64,000 nt of DNA from Planctomycetota bacterium (GTDB taxonomy: Bacteria; Planctomycetota; UBA8742; UBA2392), in NCBI GenBank assembly GCA_019636195.1, contig JAHBYA010000003.1:248001-312000 (forward strand), written 5' to 3'. The first letter of the stretch is position 1. Every line of letters begins with the position of its first letter. A program made the translations under genes and the position numbers. Positions 27,984-34,645 of the stretch are shown here, piece by piece. Under the pieces are notes generated by a model, which worked only from the letters and a program-made list of their open reading frames with translations, was not told the origin of the DNA and searched no databases.

Positions 27984-28028
27984 CATGGCCGTCCCGGCCA
28001 TGTCGTCTGCATCGACCTCCGGTCGATG
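27984..28028. repeat. Two tandem 8-bp hairpins with identical loops
   Basis: CATGGCCG/CGGCCATG (27984-28002) and CATCGACC/GGTCGATG (28010-28028) are both perfect 8-bp stems with a TCC loop (GGA in the minus-strand transcript), separated by seven bases. They fill the gap between the chain-length-factor gene and the UbiA gene. They could be a transcription-processing or termination device, or a REP-like element. No U-tract follows. Confidence 0.6.
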
Positions 28029-29099
28029 TTACTTTGCCAGCACATACCCAGCGTGATTGCCGCTAATGCTGCGCGCGTCGTGCAGGATGCTTGCGGGCGG
28101 CGGGGGAGCCGATTGCTGCCCTCCGTTGGTGAGCGGGGCGTAACCTTCCCTATGCTGCAGCATCAGCACGTTGGCCGCGAACTGCAACGCACCGGCGGCT
28201 GGAAAGTCGCCAAAGTTGCCGCGATGGCTCAAGCCTTTGCGTCCTCCATAACCTAGTGCGCCGCGTGAAGTTCCGTTGGCGCAGGTTGTCACCAGCTCGA
28301 CAGCGGGCAGGTCCTGTCGGCACCCAGCGTCATGCCTGCCGACCCGCGTATCAAGCAGCTTTGCCAGCGGCTTGCGCGGCGTGTCTTCACGTTCGAGCAC
28401 GAACACCGCCGCGCCGTCACCGGGGATCGTTGTTGTTTCGCGGGCGCCGGGATCCAGGCCGCGCCGCGCCAGATCCAGCGTCACGAGATGCAAGCCGCTG
28501 GCGATTTCGTGCAGCAGGTCGGTCAGCTCATCCGCGCCGCCGACCAGAACAAGATCGGCGCGGTCCTGCTCGAGCATTGCCCGGGCTGTGTCCAACGCGA
28601 CTTCAAAGCACACGTCCCGTTGGGCCGTGGTCAGGTTCACGCCGGTCGCGCCGATGTCCAGCGCGACCTGGCTGGCCAGAATGCCGTGCACACTGTTCAT
28701 GAAGTTCAACGGCGAAGCGTGTTGCTCGCCCTGGTCCAGCCACGAGTCCACGAACTTCTGGGTGATCTCGATTGCGCCCAGGCTGGTGCCGAAGACCACG
28801 CCGATGCGGGATGGGTCAAGGCCCGCGACGTCAACTTGCGCATCTGCCAGCGCCTGCCTGGCTGCCACCGCCGCCATGCGCACTACGCGGAACATGCGGC
28901 GCAGCTTGCGCGGCTCGATCAACCCGTGTGCCTCGGCGGGGCGCGCGGTGTATGCGGGTGCGGTCACGACGCTGCCGTCCATGCGCGTGAACGCGCGCGG
29001 CATGCAGCCGCACGTGCCGTCCAGCAGTGCGCGGCGGAACTCGGCCACGTCCGCGCCGATGCTGCTGACCACGCCCATGCCGGTGACGACTGCGCCCAT
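28029..29099 (-). CDS. Ketosynthase-like chain-length-factor homologue, catalytic Cys replaced by Gln (356 aa)
   Basis: A thiolase-fold ketosynthase relative with MGAVVTGMGVVSSIG at the N-terminus. The active-site block reads NLTTAQRDVC, so Gln160 replaces the nucleophilic Cys. Gln at this position is the hallmark of KSbeta/chain-length factors in type II PKS systems. The two catalytic His blocks are also altered: the NAHGT region reads TCANGTSRG, and the second His region and the terminal FGFGG are absent. At 356 residues it is shorter than the usual 400-420. It likely forms a heterodimer with the intact ketosynthase encoded two genes upstream. Confidence 0.8.
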   Translation of the reverse strand: MGAVVTGMGVVSSIGADVAEFRRALLDGTCGCMPRAFTRMDGSVVTAPAYTARPAEAHGLIEPRKLRRMFRVVRMAAVAARQALADAQVDVAGLDPSRIGVVFGTSLGAIEITQKFVDSWLDQGEQHASPLNFMNSVHGILASQVALDIGATGVNLTTAQRDVCFEVALDTARAMLEQDRADLVLVGGADELTDLLHEIASGLHLVTLDLARRGLDPGARETTTIPGDGAAVFVLEREDTPRKPLAKLLDTRVGRHDAGCRQDLPAVELVTTCANGTSRGALGYGGRKGLSHRGNFGDFPAAGALQFAANVLMLQHREGYAPLTNGGQQSAPPPPASILHDARSISGNHAGYVLAK

Positions 29100-29100
29100 G

Positions 29101-29505
29101 TCAGATCCTTGGGGCCGGGTTCAAAACACGCCGCATTCCTCCACGGATGCTGGGCGCGGAAAAGTTCAGCACGATCGACATGGGCAGGCCCGACACGCGT
29201 AACTGTGCCTGCGCGCGGATATCGTGTTCAGGGGTCAACGAACTTTCGCTGTACGCGGTTACAACGGCAACGCCGTTCACGACCAGCGGCAGCACCAGCG
29301 CATCGGGCACCTTCAGGTCGCGATACAGCACGGGGACCGCCACGTCGCGCTGCACGGTGGCCGCATTCAGCTCAAGCTCGCGGGCCAGGCACTTCATGTA
29401 GAACTTCGGGTCCAGCCCGCGCCCCAGCGCGGCGTGCACGGCGTCCGCAGCCACGAACACCGCTTCATAGGCTGTGTCCAGCTCGGCTTTCAGTTGTGGG
29501 TCCAT
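29101..29505 (-). CDS. GxxExxY-family (PD-(D/E)XK-like) protein with degenerate active site (134 aa)
   Basis: The overall order matches the GxxExxY family: an N-terminal helix, then G30-L-D-P33-K-F-Y36, then a beta sheet, and finally LRVSGLPMSIVLNFSAP followed by a GGMRRVLNP end (family: TGLxxGLLINFxxP...IRRxVN). The signature Glu is Pro33, and the nuclease E-x-K dyad is replaced by V-T-A (VAVVTAYSES). It is therefore unlikely to cut DNA. It lies between two ketosynthase genes; its start codon overlaps the upstream stop (TAATG) and its stop is one base before the next start, so it is clearly part of the operon. Its role there is unknown. Confidence 0.75.
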   Translation of the reverse strand: MDPQLKAELDTAYEAVFVAADAVHAALGRGLDPKFYMKCLARELELNAATVQRDVAVPVLYRDLKVPDALVLPLVVNGVAVVTAYSESSLTPEHDIRAQAQLRVSGLPMSIVLNFSAPSIRGGMRRVLNPAPRI

Positions 29506-30680
29506 TACTCGTTCCTTGTAAACACAAGCGCCGCGTTGTTGCCGCCGAAACCGAAACTGTTGCTCAGCGCATGCTTCACTTGCGCCTGGCGGTTCTCGCG
29601 CAGTACTTCAATTCCCGGCTCGGGATCCCGAACACCCAGATTGGCGGGCAGTACACCCGTCTGCAATGCGCGAACGCAGACCGCTGCTTCAATACCTCCC
29701 GCAGCCGCCAGCGTGTGCCCGAAGAAGCGCTTGGTGCTGCTGACCGGCACCTTGTCGCCGAAGACGGTGTTGATCGCCTGCGCTTCCGTGCTGTCGTTGT
29801 CGCGCGTGGCTGTGCCGTGCGCGTTGATGTAGCCGATTTCGCCGGGCGAAAGCCCCGCGCGCTCAAGGGCCTGCCTCATGGCGGCGATTGCGCCTTTGCC
29901 CTCCGGGTGCGGCGCCGTAAGGTGGTGGGCGTCGCAACTGTGGCCCCAGCCGACCAGCCATGCCAGCACCTTTGCGCCGCGCGCTTTGGCGTGTTCGGCG
30001 CTTTCCAGCACCAGTACGCCTGCGCCTTCGCCGACCATCATGCCTTGGCGGTTGACATCAAAGGGGCGCGGACCGTCAGGGCTTACGACCTTCAGCGAGC
30101 AGAAGCCGTTGAACGCAATCGCCGAAAGGCTGTCCGCGCCGCCCGCCAGCATCACGGGGCAGCGCCCGGACAGGATTGTCTCGCCGGCGAGCCCGATCGC
30201 GTTGGCAGCGCTGCTGCACGCGGTCATCACGTTGTACGTCGGGCCGCACAGGCCGAATTCGCGGGCAAGCGCATCCAGCGTGTTCGCGCCCTCGTGGACC
30301 AGCAAGCCCGCGAAGTCCCGTCGCTTCACGCCGGCCTTGGCGCGTTCGCGCGCGCCTATGTACACGGCCTCGCTGGTCAGTGTGCCGCACACGCTTTGGC
30401 CCATGATCGCGCCGCCGTGCGTGATGTCCGCAAGTTTCGCTTGCGCGACGGCCTCGCGCGCGGCTGCCAGCGCCATCAGGTCAGAGCGTGATAGCGGTCG
30501 GTCGCCGTTGGCGGGCAACTCGTCGCGGAGTTGGCCGACCGGGAAACTGAGGCTGCTTTGCCAAAGGGTCAGCGGACCCACGCCGTCGCGGCCCGCGGCA
30601 ATCGCTGCGTCCATCGCGGGCACGCCGATGCCGGTCGCGCCGACGACACCCAGGCCGGTAATGGCGACGGGGTTAGCCAT
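29505..30680 (-). CDS. Beta-ketoacyl-ACP synthase (KASII/FabF-like, 391 aa)
   Basis: The complete Cys-His-His triad is present: Cys155 in MTACSSAAN, His in NAHGTATRDND, and His in FFGHTLAAAGG. The end is NSFGFGGNNAALVF. It catalyses decarboxylative condensation of malonyl-ACP with an acyl chain. Together with the Gln160 homologue encoded downstream it would form a KSalpha/KSbeta-type pair. The start codon lies 5 bp after the acyl carrier protein stop. Confidence 0.9.
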   Translation of the reverse strand: MANPVAITGLGVVGATGIGVPAMDAAIAAGRDGVGPLTLWQSSLSFPVGQLRDELPANGDRPLSRSDLMALAAAREAVAQAKLADITHGGAIMGQSVCGTLTSEAVYIGARERAKAGVKRRDFAGLLVHEGANTLDALAREFGLCGPTYNVMTACSSAANAIGLAGETILSGRCPVMLAGGADSLSAIAFNGFCSLKVVSPDGPRPFDVNRQGMMVGEGAGVLVLESAEHAKARGAKVLAWLVGWGHSCDAHHLTAPHPEGKGAIAAMRQALERAGLSPGEIGYINAHGTATRDNDSTEAQAINTVFGDKVPVSSTKRFFGHTLAAAGGIEAAVCVRALQTGVLPANLGVRDPEPGIEVLRENRQAQVKHALSNSFGFGGNNAALVFTRNE

Positions 30681-30685
30681 GCCGC

Positions 30686-30943
30686 CTACTTTGTGCGATG
30701 TTCGCGGACAAAGCCAGCCAGAGTCTCAAGTGTTGCGAATGCCTGACGGCCGACTTCGCTGGTGCTGATCTTGGCGCCGTACGTTGTCTCCATCAGCATC
30801 ACCAGCTCAAGGGCATCCACGCTGTCGAGTCCAAGCCCTTCCCCGAACAGCGGCGCCTTCGGATCAACGGCCGTCGGGTCAACGTCTTCAAGGTTCAGAT
30901 GCTGGATGATGAGTGTCTTGATCTCTTCGATGAGTGCGTCCAC
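30686..30943 (-). CDS. Acyl carrier protein (85 aa)
   Basis: The phosphopantetheine site is G-L-D-S in LGLDSVDALELVMLME, preceded by the helix ALIEEIKTLIIQHLN. The GTG at 30943, with AAGG upstream, gives a normal 85-residue ACP; an ATG much further upstream (31060) would add an unrelated extension. It carries growing acyl chains for the cluster. It heads the minus-strand operon (ACP, KS, GxxExxY, chain-length factor), divergent from the ketoreductase gene. Confidence 0.88.
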   Translation of the reverse strand: MDALIEEIKTLIIQHLNLEDVDPTAVDPKAPLFGEGLGLDSVDALELVMLMETTYGAKISTSEVGRQAFATLETLAGFVREHRTK

Positions 30944-31044
30944 CTTCGAATCCTTGCCCTTCGGCCCCTGCTGTTGATGTGCGGCTTGGGGGCTAATATA
31001 CGGAGGACTATCAGCCGGTAAAGCATCGGCATCGGAGACTGTCC

Positions 31045-31770
31045 TTGTCCAGAATTGCACTTGTCACCGGCGCCTCCCGCGGGATTGGCCGCGCCATCGC
31101 CCTGCGCCTGGCCCGCGAGGGATGCCGTGTCTGGGCGAATTACTCCGGCAGCAAGGAAGCGGCGGAAGGCCTGTGTGCGGAGATCGAGTCCGCCGGCGGC
31201 AGCGCCAGGCCCGCGCAGTTCAACGTCGCAGACGGCGAAGCCACCGCGCTGGCGATTGAGACGCTGATTGATGAGGAAGGCGGGCCCGATGTCGTCGTGA
31301 GCAACGCCGGAATCACACGCGACGGCCTGATGGCCATGATGTCAGGCGACGACTGGAGCAGTGTGATCAACACCAACCTGGGTGGATTCTTTCATGTGGT
31401 GAAGCCCTGCCTGAGGCCCATGCTGCGCAAACGGGCAGGACGGATTATCGGTATCAGCAGCCTCAGCGGCGAAGCCGGCAACGCCGGGCAGGTCAATTAC
31501 GCCGCCAGCAAGGCGGGATTGATCGGCGCGTGCAAGGCGCTGGCCAAAGAGATTGCCAGCCGCAACGTGACCGTGAACGTGGTGGCGCCCGGCTTCATTG
31601 AAACCGACATGGTGAAAGACCTGCCGAAAGACGAGCTGGAGAAGCTTGTGCCGCTGAAGCGCTTCGGCAAGCCTGAGGAAGTTGCAGCGGCAGTAAGTTT
31701 TCTGGCAAGCGAAGAAGCTGCCTACATCACCGGCCACGTGCTGAGCGTGAACGGCGGGATGTATATGTGA
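31045..31770 (+). CDS. fabG: 3-oxoacyl-ACP reductase, SDR family (241 aa)
   Basis: A classical SDR: cofactor motif TGASRGIG at residues 8-15, the NAG motif (VVSNAGITRDG), catalytic Ser (IGISSLSG), Tyr and Lys in YAASKAGL, and a C-terminal GGMYM end as in FabG. It reduces 3-ketoacyl-ACP with NADPH. The start is TTG; the 101 bp between it and the divergent ACP start should hold promoters for both directions. The gene symbol reflects family only; this copy probably serves the cluster rather than primary fatty acid synthesis. Confidence 0.9.
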   Translation: MSRIALVTGASRGIGRAIALRLAREGCRVWANYSGSKEAAEGLCAEIESAGGSARPAQFNVADGEATALAIETLIDEEGGPDVVVSNAGITRDGLMAMMSGDDWSSVINTNLGGFFHVVKPCLRPMLRKRAGRIIGISSLSGEAGNAGQVNYAASKAGLIGACKALAKEIASRNVTVNVVAPGFIETDMVKDLPKDELEKLVPLKRFGKPEEVAAAVSFLASEEAAYITGHVLSVNGGMYM

Positions 31771-31771
31771 A

Positions 31772-31845
31772 CGGCAGGTTTCAGGAAACCGCCCTTTCCG
31801 CAACCTGCCGCTTGAAGCCTGCAACCTGAAACCTGTTTCCTGTGT
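31772..31845 (+). repeat. Heptameric repeats and nested inverted repeats before a ketosynthase start
   Basis: CCTGCAA, CCTGAAA, CCTGTTT and CCTGTGT run in tandem with a 7-bp period at 31818-31845, reaching into the GTG start at 31842. The region also holds three alternative pairings: CGGCAGGTT (31772-31780) with AACCTGCCG (31802-31810); GGTTTCAGG (31777-31785) with CCTGAAACC (31825-31833); and CAGGAAAC (31782-31789) with GTTTCCTG (31835-31842). The pairings are mutually exclusive, so the leader could switch between structures that do or do not hide the start codon. Confidence 0.65.
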
Positions 31846-33062
31846 CTGAACGCGTCTTCATAACCGGTCTTGCCGCTGTCTCCTGCCTGGGCAACACCCT
31901 TGCGGAGATTGATGCCAGTCTGCGCGCCGGGCGCAGCGGCATCGTGCTGGACCAGCGTCGCCGCGAGCTGGGGTTTCGTTCCTCGCTGACCGGCGCGGTG
32001 CCGGCCTTTGACCCCAAGGCGCGGCTTGACCGCAAGGCCCGCAAGACGATGCACGAAAGCACCCAGTGGCAGGCCTTTGCCGCCCTGGAAGCGATTGAGC
32101 AGGCCGGCTTGAAGCCCGTGCACCTGCGTACGCCGCGCACCGGCCTGATCATCGGCAATGACAGCACCAGCGCGCCGAATGTCGAAATCGCTGACGCGGT
32201 CCGGCGCGACGGCACAACCCAGCAGTTGGGCAGCGGCTACATTTTTCAGGCCATGAACAGCAGCCCGACCATGAACCTGAACACGTTGCTCGGTACCCAA
32301 GGTGCGGCATGGACGCTGGCGGCGGCGTGCGCCAGCGGGGCGCACGCGGTGGGCCAGGGTTTCATGCTGATCCGCGCCGGCATGCAGGACGTCGTGATCA
32401 CAGGCGGCATGCAGGAGATCACGTGGGAAAGCATGGCCAGCTTTGACGCGCTGGGCACATTCAGCAAGCGCGAAGAAGAGCCGCAACAGGCCAGCCGGCC
32501 GTTTGACCGCGCACGCGACGGGCTGGTGCCCAGCGGCGGCGCGGCGGCTGTGATTCTGGAAAGTGAAAGCCACCTCAAGGCGCGCAGCGGAGTGCCATTG
32601 GTCGAAGTACGCGGCTACGCGTTTTCCAGCGACGGCGAGCACCTGACGCTGCCCAGCGGCGAAGGCGCCATGCGCGCCATGCGCGGTGCGCTGCACAACT
32701 CGAGTCTTGACCCGTCAAGCATAGACTACATCAACGCCCACGCAACCAGCACGCCGATCGGCGACGCAAAGGAAGCTGGGGCAATCCGTGAGGTTTTCGG
32801 CGAGCGCACGCCTGTCAGCAGCACCAAGTCGATGACGGGCCATGAATGCTGGATGAGCGGGGCTTCTGAAGTGCTGTACACGGCGCTGATGTTGCGCGGC
32901 GGCTTCATCGCGCCCAACATCAACTTCGAAGCGCAGGAGGATGAGGCTCCAAAGATCAATGTCGCAGCCCGCACCATTGAGCGCCCGCTGCGCAACGCGC
33001 TGGTTAACAGCTTCGGCTTCGGCGGCACCAACGCCAGCATTGTCCTCAGTTCGGTGTTCTAA
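31842..33062 (+). CDS. Beta-ketoacyl-ACP synthase (second intact KS, 406 aa)
   Basis: Cys163 in AAACASGAHAVG, His in INAHATSTPIGD and His in SMTGHECWMSG complete the triad; the end FGFGGTNASIVL is canonical. NAHAT instead of NAHGT and the GHECW segment resemble FabB/KAS I-like and APE-type ketosynthases. GTG start at 31842. The C-terminal codons contain one arm of an inverted repeat shared with the next gene's start region. Confidence 0.9.
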   Translation: MSERVFITGLAAVSCLGNTLAEIDASLRAGRSGIVLDQRRRELGFRSSLTGAVPAFDPKARLDRKARKTMHESTQWQAFAALEAIEQAGLKPVHLRTPRTGLIIGNDSTSAPNVEIADAVRRDGTTQQLGSGYIFQAMNSSPTMNLNTLLGTQGAAWTLAAACASGAHAVGQGFMLIRAGMQDVVITGGMQEITWESMASFDALGTFSKREEEPQQASRPFDRARDGLVPSGGAAAVILESESHLKARSGVPLVEVRGYAFSSDGEHLTLPSGEGAMRAMRGALHNSSLDPSSIDYINAHATSTPIGDAKEAGAIREVFGERTPVSSTKSMTGHECWMSGASEVLYTALMLRGGFIAPNINFEAQEDEAPKINVAARTIERPLRNALVNSFGFGGTNASIVLSSVF

Positions 33063-33118
33063 GGTTGGAGTTGCCGGGCCCTTCCATGACGCCGAACACC
33101 GAACACCGAACACCGAAC
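33049..33118 (+). repeat. Heptamer repeat forming a hairpin across the oxidoreductase start
   Basis: CCGAACA repeats four times, the last unit imperfect, at 33092-33119. GTTCGGTGTTC at 33049-33059, in the last codons of the ketosynthase, is the exact complement of GAACACCGAAC, which occurs in three registers (33094, 33101, 33108). Any of these 11-bp stems would enclose the ribosome-binding region and the ATG at 33086. Confidence 0.7.
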
Positions 33119-34591
33119 GTCATTGTTGTCGGCAGCGGCATCAGCGGCCTTAGCGCGGCGATTGTGCTGGCGCTGCACGGGCGCAGGCCGCTGGTGCTTG
33201 AGGCGCACAACATAGCCGGCGGCTGCATGCAGATGTTCGCGCGCCGCGCGCCCGGCGGTGAACTGTGCCGCTTTGACACCGGCGTGCATTACGTGGGCTC
33301 GCTGTACCCCGGCCAGTTGATGTGGCGGCTGTTCCGCTACCTGGGCATCGACGTGCCGACGCAGCCCCTGCGGCGCGAATGCCTTGACCGCATCAGCCTG
33401 CCCGGCGGCGACTTTAAAGTTCCCGTGGGCTGGGATGCCGTTGGCGCGGCGATGCGCGGGCAATGCCCCGCCGAAGGTGCGGCGATTGACGGCTACATCG
33501 CGACCATGAAGCGTGTCGAAGGCTCGCTTAACTGGCACGCGCTGGACCCCGACGTGGAAGGCGCGTACGACCGCGAACTTTACGACCTGACCATCGACGG
33601 CCTGTTGCAGCGGCTTGGCGCAAGCCCGCGGTTGCGCTCGCTGGCGCTGGCGCAGTCGTCGTTGTACGGCGCGCCCGCAGATCGCACGCCCCTTGCCATT
33701 CACGCGCCCGTCGTCGGCAGCGCGATTGAGGGCCCGCACTATGTCGTCGGCGGCGGAGACGCCATCACAAAGCCGCTGGTGGCCCGCCTGCGCGAACTTG
33801 GCGGCGAGCTGCGCGCGCGCGCGGACGTGGCCCGAGTACTGGTCGAGGGCGGGCGCGTCAGCGGCGTTGAACTGGCCGACGGCGAAGTGCTGCATGCCGA
33901 CGAAGTGATTCTGGCCCTGCATCCGCACGCGGCAGCCAGGCTCATGCCCGACGACGCATGGCGCAGCGAGTTGCGCAGACGGCTTGAGCGCGCACCCGAG
34001 TGCGTTGGCCTGTTTTGTGTGTACGGCATTGCGCAAGGGCATGAAGCCTATGCCGGCAGCAACCACTACCTGCTGCGCGACGATGACCCGGACTGCTTTT
34101 ATCGGCCGGGGTTGGATGGCCCAGCCGACGCGATTGTCAACTTGCCCCCGGGCAACCCCCAACTGATCAGCGCCATGAGCAGTGCGCGCATGGAGTGGTT
34201 TGACAAGTGGCAAGGTACGCACACCCCCCGCAAAGACCCCGAGTACCGCGCCCTCAAGCAGCGCCTGACCGACAATGTTTTGGCAATGATCGCGCAGCGC
34301 ATGCCCGGCCTGCGCGTGACCGTAGTAGAGTCCGCCACGCCGCTGACTTTACGCGACTACGCCCGCTATCCCGGCGGCGGAATCTACGGGCTTGAGCCGG
34401 GCATCGACGCTCAAGGACGCAACGGCGTGCGTCGCCGCACACGCTATGCGGGATTGTACGTCACGGGCGCGGGGACAGGCACGCCCGGGATACTTGGCGC
34501 GTGCGTAACCGGCTTTGCTGTGGCGGGCTCAATTCTGGGTACGCAGGCCCTGATCCGCGAAGTGCGCACAGCCACGGACCCCACTGCCTGA
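33086..34591 (+). CDS. FAD-dependent oxidoreductase, CrtI / retinol-saturase-like (501 aa)
   Basis: An N-terminal dinucleotide-binding motif VVGSGISGLSAAIVLA, then LEAHNIAGGCMQMF, and FDTGVHYVGSLYPG, which is close to the pattern of all-trans-retinol 13,14-reductases and carotenoid isomerases. The C-terminal FAD motif GLYVTGAGTGTPGILGACVTGF is present. Such enzymes saturate, desaturate or isomerise polyenes. The ATG at 33086 lies inside the heptamer repeat region, and the first ten residues are encoded by the repeat. A TTG at 33065 is an alternative start. It lies between a ketosynthase and an exporter gene, so it should act on the polyene product. Confidence 0.85.
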   Translation: MTPNTEHRTPNVIVVGSGISGLSAAIVLALHGRRPLVLEAHNIAGGCMQMFARRAPGGELCRFDTGVHYVGSLYPGQLMWRLFRYLGIDVPTQPLRRECLDRISLPGGDFKVPVGWDAVGAAMRGQCPAEGAAIDGYIATMKRVEGSLNWHALDPDVEGAYDRELYDLTIDGLLQRLGASPRLRSLALAQSSLYGAPADRTPLAIHAPVVGSAIEGPHYVVGGGDAITKPLVARLRELGGELRARADVARVLVEGGRVSGVELADGEVLHADEVILALHPHAAARLMPDDAWRSELRRRLERAPECVGLFCVYGIAQGHEAYAGSNHYLLRDDDPDCFYRPGLDGPADAIVNLPPGNPQLISAMSSARMEWFDKWQGTHTPRKDPEYRALKQRLTDNVLAMIAQRMPGLRVTVVESATPLTLRDYARYPGGGIYGLEPGIDAQGRNGVRRRTRYAGLYVTGAGTGTPGILGACVTGFAVAGSILGTQALIREVRTATDPTA

Positions 34592-34645
34592 AAATTGGCA
34601 CTTCTTCATCGGGCGCCCGACGGTACATTCCGTGGTCTTTTGATC

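Noticed and set aside
28332-30491. 719-codon plus-strand frame
   Set aside because: Antisense to the two ketosynthase genes and the GxxExxY gene, which carry recognisable motifs.
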